From contig FR902906.1 in assembly GCA_000438155.1 (NCBI GenBank), positions 1 to 14,239 on the forward strand: a stretch of 14,239 nucleotides of DNA. The letters run 5' to 3'. The first letter of the stretch is position 1. Each line of letters starts with the position of its first letter. This DNA is from Firmicutes bacterium CAG:95 (GTDB lineage Bacteria > Bacillota > Clostridia > Lachnospirales > Lachnospiraceae). A program made the translations under genes and the position numbers. This document shows, one piece after another, positions 1-6,386 of the stretch. The notes beneath the pieces are model-generated. The model had not been told where the DNA came from and searched no databases. It saw only the letters and a list, made by a program, of their open reading frames with translations.

Positions 1-14
1 GTTCTTATAAAATT

Positions 15-40
15 AAAATTGGATTAGTCCAATCCATTTT
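15..40 (-). terminator. Possible weak rho-independent terminator after the crr-like gene
   Basis: Just downstream of the IIA stop codon the sequence folds as AAAATTGGATT / AATCCATTTT around a 5-nt loop, with one bulged base. Read on the minus strand it is followed by a T-rich run (AATTTTAT). The stem is AT-rich and therefore weak. It lies where the pts-nag transcript would be expected to end. An alternative fold of the same bases is ATTGGA-ttag-TCCAAT. The call rests on position and shape only. Confidence 0.4.
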
Positions 41-58
41 ACGATATAATCCGGATAC

Positions 59-538
59 TTACTCAACCTTGAGTACCGCCTCATCCGGTGAGACCTCGCC
101 TTCCTTCAGCAGGCTTATTTGGGAATAATCATCGGTATTGCACACGACAACCGGAGATATGATATTAAGTCCGGCCTCCCTGATCTGATCAAGATCTGCT
201 TCCATTAACAGATCTCCCTGCTTTACCTGATCCCCTGCTGCTACATGCACATGGAAGGGCTTTCCTTTTAATGTAACCGTCTCCAGCCCGATATGAATCA
301 GAAGCTCTGTTCCTGCAGCGGTTGTCATGGTAATCGCATGCAGGGTATCAAACACCATCGTTATTTCTCCGTCCGCCGGAGCGAAAATCTTTCCCTCTGA
401 AGGAATTACCGCAAATCCGTCACCAATTATTTTTTCTGAAAAAGTGGGATCTGGAACCTCCGTAAGTGGTGTCACATTTCCCACGCAGGGTGAACAGATC
501 ACCTTTCCCTTTGTCTTTCCTCTAAAAAAACCTAGCAT
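59..538 (-). CDS. crr: PTS glucose-family IIA component (free-standing EIIA-Glc/Crr-like)
   Basis: 159-residue soluble phosphocarrier that takes a phosphate from HPr and passes it to a IIB domain of a sugar permease. The whole protein is one IIA-Glc domain. It has the pattern GKVICSPCVGNVTPLTEVPD at residues 11-30, a first conserved histidine at His67 (LHAIT), and the phosphorylation-site histidine at His82 (LIHIGLETV). The length fits stand-alone IIA-Glc (about 160-170), so no IIB or IIC part is fused. The ATG overlaps the end of nagA by 7 nt, and an AAGGAG ribosome site lies 5 nt upstream inside nagA, so translation is probably coupled. The partner IIBC permease is not in the window. Co-transcription with nagBA makes an N-acetylglucosamine-type IIBC a reasonable guess, but that is inference. 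The gene name is by family. Confidence 0.9.
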   Translation of the reverse strand: MLGFFRGKTKGKVICSPCVGNVTPLTEVPDPTFSEKIIGDGFAVIPSEGKIFAPADGEITMVFDTLHAITMTTAAGTELLIHIGLETVTLKGKPFHVHVAAGDQVKQGDLLMEADLDQIREAGLNIISPVVVCNTDDYSQISLLKEGEVSPDEAVLKVE

Positions 539-1662
539 GACTGCTCCTTTCCGTCGATATAAATTCCTACAATATTTAATTCTTTATCAAGAAGAACAAA
601 ATCTGCTTTTTTACCCTCCTCAATGCTTCCTGTCTGATCGAAAATACCGATTTCCTTAGCCGGATTCTCCGTTACACACATCACCGCATCTTCCAGTGGA
701 ATACCTGCATTTTTTACAACAAATCTCATACAATCCATCAGGTTCGTGGCAGATCCGGCAATCGTACCATCATGAAGCGTTGCCAGATTTCCTTTTACCA
801 CTACGGGTTGTCCTCCCAGAGTATACTCCCCATCCTTTAATCCGGTTGCTCTCATGCTGTCACTGATTAAAATCACCCGTTCTGCACCAAACATGGCAAA
901 GGTTGCACGGATTACGGACGGATGAACATGTACCCCGTCACAGATTAATTCCACATGACACGACTGAGAATCCCTGACTGCACCGATCACTCCCGGATTC
1001 CGGTGATTCAACGGTGGCATTGCATTATACAGATGCGTTGCATGGGACGCTCCATGCCGGATAGCCTCACATGCCGTATCATAATCCGATACTGTATGGG
1101 CTATGGATATTACCACCTCTGATTTTGTCCGGTCAATAAACTCCATTGCTCCGGGCTCTTCCGGCGCAATATCCACAAGCCTGATCAACCCGTTCGCAGC
1201 ATCCTGAAGCTGTCTGAAATACTCGTAATCACAGGGAATGATATTTTCTGCCGCCTGTGCCCCCTTCTTGGAAGCACTGATAAACGGTCCTTCCATATTA
1301 ACACCGACCAGATGTGCTCCTCCCTTATAGGAATATGCACCGGCATTCTTCATTACCGCAAGGAGTTCATCCTTCGGAATCGTCATGGTTGCCGGACAAA
1401 CCGATGTCACTCCGACACCGGCCTCATATGCAGTTATAATATCCAGGGCTTCCTGCGTTCCATCACACATATCCGCGCCCTTGCACCCGTGAAAGTGAAT
1501 ATCTACGAGTCCCGGAATCATGTATAATCCGGCAGCGTCCACCACCTGTCCGTCACCATCCGCTTTTTCAAGGACTACGGAAAACCGGTCACCGGTCACG
1601 GTAACATCACCCTGTACAAACCGGTGATCCGATGTAAAAACATTCGCATTCTTTATAATCAT
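532..1662 (-). CDS. nagA: N-acetylglucosamine-6-phosphate deacetylase
   Basis: Cytoplasmic amidohydrolase, 376 residues, the normal length for NagA. It converts GlcNAc-6-P to glucosamine-6-P plus acetate, the step before NagB. Visible family features are the HxH metal motif in GLVDIHFHGC (His56, His58), Glu124 in VNMEGPF, His189 in SIAHT, His210 in HATHLYNAM, the substrate-binding DGVHVHP (His245, His247) and the catalytic Asp268 in LISDSM. The HxH pair resembles the two-metal Bacillus type rather than the single-metal E. coli type, which lacks these histidines. The start ATG has AGAGGT about 8 nt upstream. The gene lies 41 nt after nagB and overlaps the IIA gene by 7 nt. Confidence 0.95.
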   Translation of the reverse strand: MIIKNANVFTSDHRFVQGDVTVTGDRFSVVLEKADGDGQVVDAAGLYMIPGLVDIHFHGCKGADMCDGTQEALDIITAYEAGVGVTSVCPATMTIPKDELLAVMKNAGAYSYKGGAHLVGVNMEGPFISASKKGAQAAENIIPCDYEYFRQLQDAANGLIRLVDIAPEEPGAMEFIDRTKSEVVISIAHTVSDYDTACEAIRHGASHATHLYNAMPPLNHRNPGVIGAVRDSQSCHVELICDGVHVHPSVIRATFAMFGAERVILISDSMRATGLKDGEYTLGGQPVVVKGNLATLHDGTIAGSATNLMDCMRFVVKNAGIPLEDAVMCVTENPAKEIGIFDQTGSIEEGKKADFVLLDKELNIVGIYIDGKEQSC

Positions 1663-1703
1663 TATTCCATACCTCTATCCGCTCTGTTTACTTACAGCTT
1701 CTC

Positions 1704-2444
1704 TTAAACGAACGATGCAGGGATTTTACTCAGAGCTGCTTCATCAGCTACCAGCGTAACATCATTATGCAGCTGAAGGACTGATGCCGGAACCATCGGT
1801 GTAATCGGTCCAAAGAACGCATCCCTTACAATATCAGCCTTACCCTCACCATTGGCAATGATGAGAATCTTTTTCGAGCGCATAATCGTCTGGATTCCCA
1901 TGGTATATGCCTGCCTCGGAACTTCCTTGGCAGATGCAAAAAATCTCTTATTTGCTTCAATGGTTGACTGTGTCAGGTTCACACAGTGAACCAGCTTATC
2001 AAATGCATCTGCCGGCTCATTAAAACCGATATGTCCGTTATGACCGATACCAAGGAGCTGTAAGTCCACACTTCCCATGGATTGAATCAATTCCTCATAT
2101 CTTCTGCATTCCTTTTCGGAATCCGGCTCCATGCCGTCCGGCAGATGGGTATTCCCTGCCGGAATATTCACATGGTCAAACAGATTCTGATGCATAAAAT
2201 AATAATAGCTCTGATCATTCTCACGGCTGATTCCCTTATACTCATCCAGGTTCACCGTTCTTACTCCGGAAAAATCCAGATCCCCATTGCGATACCATTC
2301 GATCAGCTGCTTGTAAAGGCCGACCGGAGTGGAGCCTGTTGCCAGTCCGAGCACACAGTCAGGCTTCATAATGATCTGTGCGGAGACAATGCCGGCTGCC
2401 TTTCTGCTCATTTCCTCATAATCTTTCGCTTTATATATTCTCAT
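1704..2444 (-). CDS. nagB: Glucosamine-6-phosphate deaminase
   Basis: 246-residue cytoplasmic aldose-ketose isomerase/deaminase. It converts glucosamine-6-P to fructose-6-P plus ammonia, so GlcNAc carbon enters glycolysis. Motifs seen are the phosphate-binding LGLATGSTPVGLY (residues 32-44), NLDEY with Asp67 as the probable catalytic base, and GIGHNGHIGFNEP (132-144) containing His138 and Glu143. The asparagine of HNGH replaces the aspartate of E. coli NagB, as in Bacillus-type enzymes. The short length also fits the Firmicute form, which lacks the longer allosteric C-terminal part. The start lies 5 nt past the ptsI stop. Its ribosome site (GGAG) is inside the last ptsI codons, so the two genes are probably translationally coupled. 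Confidence 0.95.
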   Translation of the reverse strand: MRIYKAKDYEEMSRKAAGIVSAQIIMKPDCVLGLATGSTPVGLYKQLIEWYRNGDLDFSGVRTVNLDEYKGISRENDQSYYYFMHQNLFDHVNIPAGNTHLPDGMEPDSEKECRRYEELIQSMGSVDLQLLGIGHNGHIGFNEPADAFDKLVHCVNLTQSTIEANKRFFASAKEVPRQAYTMGIQTIMRSKKILIIANGEGKADIVRDAFFGPITPMVPASVLQLHNDVTLVADEAALSKIPASFV

Positions 2445-2449
2445 TTCAT

Positions 2450-4069
2450 TTACTCCATTTCACATATTTTACTGCGGACCGGGAGCACCATCGATGGAGC
2501 AACGCTCAGCTCATCAATTCCCATTTGTACAAACCGCTCGGTAAGTGCTGTATCTGCACCAAGCTCTCCACAGATACCGACCCACCTGCCATGCTTATGA
2601 GCCCCGTCAATTGTCCTTTGTATCATCCGGAGAACCGCCTCATGATGCGGATTGTAGAACCGGTCCAGCTTACTGTTCTGCCGGTCAATTGCCAGTGTAT
2701 ACTGGGTTAAATCATTGGTTCCGATGCTGAAGAAATCTACAAGCTCTGCAAGCTCCTCACTCATCATGACTGCTGCCGGTGTCTCCACCATAATACCCTG
2801 CTCCGGAATGGTATACGGAACCTTCTCTTCCTCCAGTTCCTTTGCCACCTCTTTAACAATTTCTCCAATACTCTTGACCTCTTCTACCGAAATAATCATC
2901 GGATACATGATCGCAAGATTTCCATATTTAGCAGCTCTCAGAAGAGCTCTCAGCTGTGTTTTAAAAATATCCGGCTGTTCCAGACAAATCCGGATCGCGC
3001 GGTATCCCATTGCCGGATTATCCTCCTGTCCCAGTCCGAGATAATCCACATTCTTATCCGCTCCGATATCCAGGGTTCTTATAACAACCTTCTTTCCGGC
3101 CATCATCTGCAATACCTGACGATAGGCATTGAACTGTTCGTTCTCATCCGGAAGCCCAGATCTGCCAAGATACAGGAATTCACTCCGGAATAACCCGATA
3201 CCCTCAGCATCATTCTCAAGCACATAAGCCACATCCGAGACACTTCCGATATTGGCAAAGACATGGATTTTCTTTCCGCTTTTCGTAACGGATTCCCTGC
3301 CTTTATAATTCTCTAAAAGACGCTTCTGCTCCTGTTCCTCCTCCTGCTGTACCCTGGCCAGATGAATTTCGTTTTCATCCGGATCAAGGAAAAAGGCTCC
3401 CTTTTTACCATCCACAACAGCCATGGTTCCGTTCTGAAGCTTCTCTGGTTCAAGCGGTACGCCGATCAGTGCCGGAATACTCATCATACGGGCAAGAATC
3501 GCGGTGTGCGAATTCGTTGAACCGTGAACGGTAACAAAGGCCAAAATTTTGTTCTTGTCCATCTGGACCGTTTCACTCGGTGTCAGATCATCTGCAACAA
3601 TAATGGACGGTTCGAGCTTACTCCAGTCCATCTGTCCCTCTCCGGCAAGGTTACGGACCAGCCGGTTCGAAATATCCCTGACATCCGCTGAGCGTGCCTG
3701 CATGTACTCATCATCCATATTGGCAAACATTTCCGCAAAATTATCACCGGTAACCGCTACCGCATACTCTGCATTCACTTCTTCATTCCGGATCAGATTG
3801 TGTATGGCATCCTGATAATCATCGTCCTCAAGCATCATCTGATGAACCTCAAAGATTGCCGCATTGACCTCTCCGACCTCCCGCATGGCCTTCTCATACA
3901 GCTCACCAAGCTGACTTAGCGCCTGTTCCTTAGCCTTCTCAAGACGCTCCAGTTCTTTTTCCACATGATCTACATGGATTCTCTTGACAAGGTGATCTTT
4001 TTTCTTCAGAACATGGACAGGACCGATTGCAATTCCTTTATATACGGATTTTCCAATATATTTCTCCAT
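2450..4069 (-). CDS. ptsI: Phosphoenolpyruvate-protein phosphotransferase (PTS Enzyme I)
   Basis: 539 residues, slightly shorter than the usual about 570. It is the first enzyme of the sugar phosphotransferase system: it takes phosphate from PEP and gives it to HPr. Domains in order are an N-terminal HPr-binding helical part (about 25-140), the phosphohistidine domain with the active site GSTNSHTAILAR (His188), and the PEP-binding barrel with GIGLFRSEFLYLGR, FFSIGTNDLTQYTLAIDRQN and the catalytic-cysteine motif GICGELGAD near the C-terminus. I chose the ATG at 4069 (MEKYIGKSVYKG) because this is where Enzyme I homology begins and GAGAGGGTGG precedes it. The open frame extends 8 codons further to a GTG at 4093 with no good ribosome site. 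It sits 35 nt after ptsH and 5 nt before nagB. Confidence 0.95.
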   Translation of the reverse strand: MEKYIGKSVYKGIAIGPVHVLKKKDHLVKRIHVDHVEKELERLEKAKEQALSQLGELYEKAMREVGEVNAAIFEVHQMMLEDDDYQDAIHNLIRNEEVNAEYAVAVTGDNFAEMFANMDDEYMQARSADVRDISNRLVRNLAGEGQMDWSKLEPSIIVADDLTPSETVQMDKNKILAFVTVHGSTNSHTAILARMMSIPALIGVPLEPEKLQNGTMAVVDGKKGAFFLDPDENEIHLARVQQEEEQEQKRLLENYKGRESVTKSGKKIHVFANIGSVSDVAYVLENDAEGIGLFRSEFLYLGRSGLPDENEQFNAYRQVLQMMAGKKVVIRTLDIGADKNVDYLGLGQEDNPAMGYRAIRICLEQPDIFKTQLRALLRAAKYGNLAIMYPMIISVEEVKSIGEIVKEVAKELEEEKVPYTIPEQGIMVETPAAVMMSEELAELVDFFSIGTNDLTQYTLAIDRQNSKLDRFYNPHHEAVLRMIQRTIDGAHKHGRWVGICGELGADTALTERFVQMGIDELSVAPSMVLPVRSKICEME

Positions 4070-4104
4070 TTTCCACCCTCTCATATGATTCACCGGATTC
4101 TGGT

Positions 4105-4362
4105 TTACAGATTCTCCCGGAAAAACCTCTCCATTGCCTCATAAGCAGCATCCTCATCCGGTCCCTCAACCGAAACCTCGACCGAATCACCATGCTTAAC
4201 GCCCATTCCCATGACAGCCATAAGCTTGGTTGCGGCGGCGCTCTTTCCCTTGCAGGTCAGCATCACTGTACTTTGGAACTGTTTGGCTTCCTTAACCAGA
4301 AGACCTGCCGGTCTTGCATGAATACCAATTTCATCCGTAACCACGTAAGTAAACTGTTTCAT
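4105..4362 (-). CDS. ptsH: HPr phosphocarrier protein, without the usual Ser46
   Basis: 85-residue HPr, the small protein carrying phosphate from Enzyme I to IIA domains. The active site GIHARPAG gives His15 and Arg17 in the normal places. The helix-2 region, which in Bacillus HPr reads LKSIMGVM with regulatory Ser46, here reads ATKLMAVM. Lys occupies position 46 and Thr position 45, so the HPr kinase target serine is absent. The start at 4362 (MKQFTYVV) matches the normal HPr N-terminus. A longer open frame begins at 4419, but its first 19 residues have no HPr counterpart. The ribosome site is not ideal: GGGAG lies about 11 nt upstream. It is the first gene of the pts-nag operon. Confidence 0.93.
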   Translation of the reverse strand: MKQFTYVVTDEIGIHARPAGLLVKEAKQFQSTVMLTCKGKSAAATKLMAVMGMGVKHGDSVEVSVEGPDEDAAYEAMERFFRENL

Positions 4363-4564
4363 CCGTTTCTCATCTCCCGTTTCCATTTTTGACAGATTGA
4401 CAACCGATACATTCTGCATCCTGTTATCATTTTGTTAATTTGCACAATTATCTAATCTCTCTCGTCTGTCTATATATACATATTAACCTATGTTTTTGCT
4501 TTTGTCCAGCCATTTATTTTAAAACTGCACAATTGTCGTAAAATTCAATATTATTTTGTTTTTT
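4363..4564 (-). promoter_or_regulatory. Control region and leader of the ptsH-ptsI-nagB-nagA-crr operon
   Basis: A minus-strand promoter candidate is TGGACA (4503-4508), 17-bp spacer, TAATAT (4480-4485). This would give a leader of about 110 nt before ptsH. Two near-identical 12-bp boxes, GAyAATTGTGCA read on the minus strand, lie at 4526-4537 and 4441-4452, either side of the promoter. The 6-bp arms TCTGTC (4465-4470) and GACAGA (4391-4396) could pair across the leader. No clear terminator follows the carboxypeptidase gene upstream, so read-through is possible. I see no convincing cre box or antiterminator target. Confidence 0.5.
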
Positions 4565-5980
4565 TCAGATAGTTTTTGCAAACCGCTTATACAGCTCCAC
4601 ATGGTCATAAATACACCGCCAGCCACTGTGTGCATTCACGGTGGCGCAGATATATTCCTTTCCTGACTCATCCATTCCATAGCTTACCGCACAGCTTCCG
4701 GACTGTGCCACGAAGCCGGTTTTTCCACAGATCACTTCGCCGCCGGTATCCTTATCCTCAATTCGTCTTAAAAACCAGTTGGAAATCCGGATTCCCTCCG
4801 GATGCTCCGGCGTGGATGAAGTTGTGTACTTCTTTGTTGATAACACTTCCCGGCACTGCGGATGATCAATGGCCGCCTCCAGAATCATGGCAATATCATA
4901 AACCGTACAGTAATGATTTTCGTCATACAAACCGACACAATTCGTAAAATGTGCTGTATCCGAAAGCCCAAGCTCCTTCAGCTTTTCATTCATCATATCT
5001 ACAAAGGCTTCCTGGGAACCTGCCACATAGGTTGCCAGTCCGAGTACTGCATCCCCTCCCGAGCACAGCACCGTTCCGTAGAACAGATCTTCCACGGTAA
5101 CCACTTCATTATTTGAAAATCCAACAGCACTGCAATCATGCACATAACTGTAATTTGTAATTTCCGGTGTGATTTCAAAGGTATCCGACCAGTCCGTCAC
5201 ATGCTCTGCTGCCACAAGCACCGTCAGCACCTTCGTCATGGACGCCGGATTAATTCTTGTATGCGCATCCCTGTCAAAAAGAATATTACCCGTGGCAAGA
5301 TCAATGAAAATACCGTTCGTACTCTGCACTTCATCATCCACAGAGGTCGTAGCATCTGTTGTCTGTGCCGTATAAACCTTCTGTTCCTTCAGTATCTGTG
5401 CCTGCGCTTCCTCCGCCTGTTCCAAAAGTGCTGTCATATCAGGGAGTGAAGCCTGAACCCCTGACACAATAACCTGCTGCCTGTGATCGTCCGTCACTAC
5501 CTGCCGTAGTCTAAGGTTCACTTCATCAGCAGATAATTTTCCATTTGATATATCCGGACTTCCTGATTCCGTATCGAGTGAGTCGATTTTCTGATCATTT
5601 GACGAATCTTCTTGTGCATTCCCGCCATCTTCTATATTCTGTTGAGATTTATCAACTTCCACCTGAGCATCATCTGCTCCCGCTTGTAAATCACCTTCCG
5701 AATCATCCGACGTCTGTGTCACATTCTCTGAAACTGCGGGTGAAACAGCAACACCTGTGTCAGTTTTTGTTGGAGCCGGATATCCCTGTATTCCTCGTAT
5801 AATGCTTCTTCCATTTATAATAAGAATTACCGCAGCCAGTATAATCCCGGCAATGGGAAATAGTCTGCGCATCAGCATACGAATCATCTGCTGCTTTTTT
5901 TTGCGCTTCCGCATCTCCTCATTCCGTGCATTTCTCCGTCTGCGGCGTTCTTCATATTCTTCATCAAATTCTTCTGACAT
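4565..5980 (-). CDS. Membrane-anchored D-alanyl-D-alanine carboxypeptidase-like penicillin-binding protein
   Basis: 471 residues. The first about 30 are highly charged (Glu/Asp then Arg/Lys), followed by one membrane helix (about 40-57, PIAGIILAAVILII). A Ser/Asp/Gln-rich stretch, probably disordered, runs to about 150, and the serine-peptidase domain (S11 type) fills the rest. This predicts an N-in, C-out anchor with the enzyme outside, trimming the terminal D-Ala of peptidoglycan. The catalytic motifs are SMTK (Ser247, Lys250) and KTG (420-422). The second motif, normally SxN, reads SGG (307-309) in LCSGGDAV, which fits the SGNDA position of DacA/DacF proteins but lacks the Asn. There is no cleavable signal peptide and no room for the long C-terminal anchor domain of classical PBP5. 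The ATG has GGAG 7 nt upstream. Carboxypeptidase activity is inferred from family. Confidence 0.87.
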   Translation of the reverse strand: MSEEFDEEYEERRRRRNARNEEMRKRKKKQQMIRMLMRRLFPIAGIILAAVILIINGRSIIRGIQGYPAPTKTDTGVAVSPAVSENVTQTSDDSEGDLQAGADDAQVEVDKSQQNIEDGGNAQEDSSNDQKIDSLDTESGSPDISNGKLSADEVNLRLRQVVTDDHRQQVIVSGVQASLPDMTALLEQAEEAQAQILKEQKVYTAQTTDATTSVDDEVQSTNGIFIDLATGNILFDRDAHTRINPASMTKVLTVLVAAEHVTDWSDTFEITPEITNYSYVHDCSAVGFSNNEVVTVEDLFYGTVLCSGGDAVLGLATYVAGSQEAFVDMMNEKLKELGLSDTAHFTNCVGLYDENHYCTVYDIAMILEAAIDHPQCREVLSTKKYTTSSTPEHPEGIRISNWFLRRIEDKDTGGEVICGKTGFVAQSGSCAVSYGMDESGKEYICATVNAHSGWRCIYDHVELYKRFAKTI

Positions 5981-6116
5981 CTATCTTCTCCAAAATCTAT
6001 TAATCTATACATTCTTATGGATTTATCAGTTCCTGTAAAAGGTTCAGCCAAATCCATCTATTTTCTACTATCTATTTTCTTTTACCCGTCTATGACTCAT
6101 CTGAGCCGGTCATATA
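5981..6116 (-). promoter_or_regulatory. Leader region of the carboxypeptidase gene
   Basis: About 135 nt between the predicted start of transcription and the ATG. It contains an 11-bp direct repeat ATCTATTTTCT (plus-strand reading) at 6056-6066 and 6070-6080. It also contains an 8-bp inverted repeat ATGGATTT / AAATCCAT at 6017-6024 and 6050-6057, and a hairpin-prone start (TATGA...TCATA, 6091-6114, with inner CTCA-TC-TGAG). I recognise no known riboswitch. Confidence 0.35.
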
Positions 6117-6122
6117 CCTGGC

Positions 6123-6152
6123 ATTATAACACAATTAATGATCCCCACACAA
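6123..6152 (-). promoter_or_regulatory. Extended -10 promoter for the carboxypeptidase gene
   Basis: On the minus strand the sequence TGTTATAAT contains a perfect -10 hexamer (6123-6128) preceded by the TGn extended -10 element. The -35 candidate is TTGTGT (6147-6152) at 18 bp, a weak match, which the extended -10 could compensate. Confidence 0.6.
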
Positions 6153-6203
6153 CCACTGTCCCTTTTTGATTATTTGCTATTTTTTTCATCCTTATGCAAA
6201 ATA

Positions 6204-6250
6204 AAGAGTTCGCTTGCGAACTCTTCGCGTGCGAACTCTTCGCGTGCGAG
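6204..6250. repeat. 15-bp tandem repeat with embedded perfect palindrome
   Basis: The unit GCGAACTCTTCGCGT occurs twice exactly (6216-6230 and 6231-6245) and a third, partial copy begins at 6246. The left side contains the perfect inverted repeat AAGAGTTCGC-tt-GCGAACTCTT (6204-6225). On the minus strand this palindrome is followed by TATTTT, so it could also act as a terminator. Because the right-arm sequence is repeated, more than one hairpin register is possible. It lies between the metQ terminator and the carboxypeptidase promoter. Confidence 0.75.
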
Positions 6251-6263
6251 CGGTGTTGCAAAG

Positions 6264-6300
6264 CAAAAAAACCTCCCGGTAACATTACTACCGGAAGGTT
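6264..6300 (-). terminator. Rho-independent terminator of the metQ transcript
   Basis: Arms AACCTcCCGGTA (6270-6281) and TACCGGaAGGTT (6289-6300) pair with one mismatch around a 7-nt loop. On the minus strand the hairpin is followed directly by a run of Ts before GCTTTGC. It lies about 90 nt beyond the metQ stop codon. Confidence 0.88.
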
Positions 6301-6330
6301 CCATTATCTCTTATTGTTCGTTTTGTTTAT

Positions 6331-6361
6331 TCGTAACTGTTCAGTACCTTCACAGTTACGA
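6331..6361. repeat. Perfect 10-bp inverted repeat between metQ and its terminator
   Basis: TCGTAACTGT (6331-6340) and ACAGTTACGA (6352-6361) are exact reverse complements separated by 11 nt. No T-run follows on either strand, so this is not a standard terminator. It could protect the 3' end of the metQ mRNA or be a copy of an intergenic repeat. Confidence 0.65.
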
Positions 6362-6386
6362 TGCAGGATCAATACTCTGTTTCGGC

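Noticed and set aside
4070..4093. Upstream GTG start for ptsI
   Set aside because: The extra 8 residues have no Enzyme I similarity, and the ATG at 4069 has a better ribosome site.
4363..4419. Upstream ATG start for ptsH
   Set aside because: It would add 19 residues absent from HPr proteins, whose N-terminus matches the start at 4362.
4363..4564. NagR/DasR or cre operator upstream of ptsH
   Set aside because: I looked for the TGGTnTAGACCA-type and TGnAAnCG-type patterns and found no good match.
6204..6250. Possible CRISPR array
   Set aside because: Repeats are 15 bp, directly adjacent, without spacers, and no cas genes are near.
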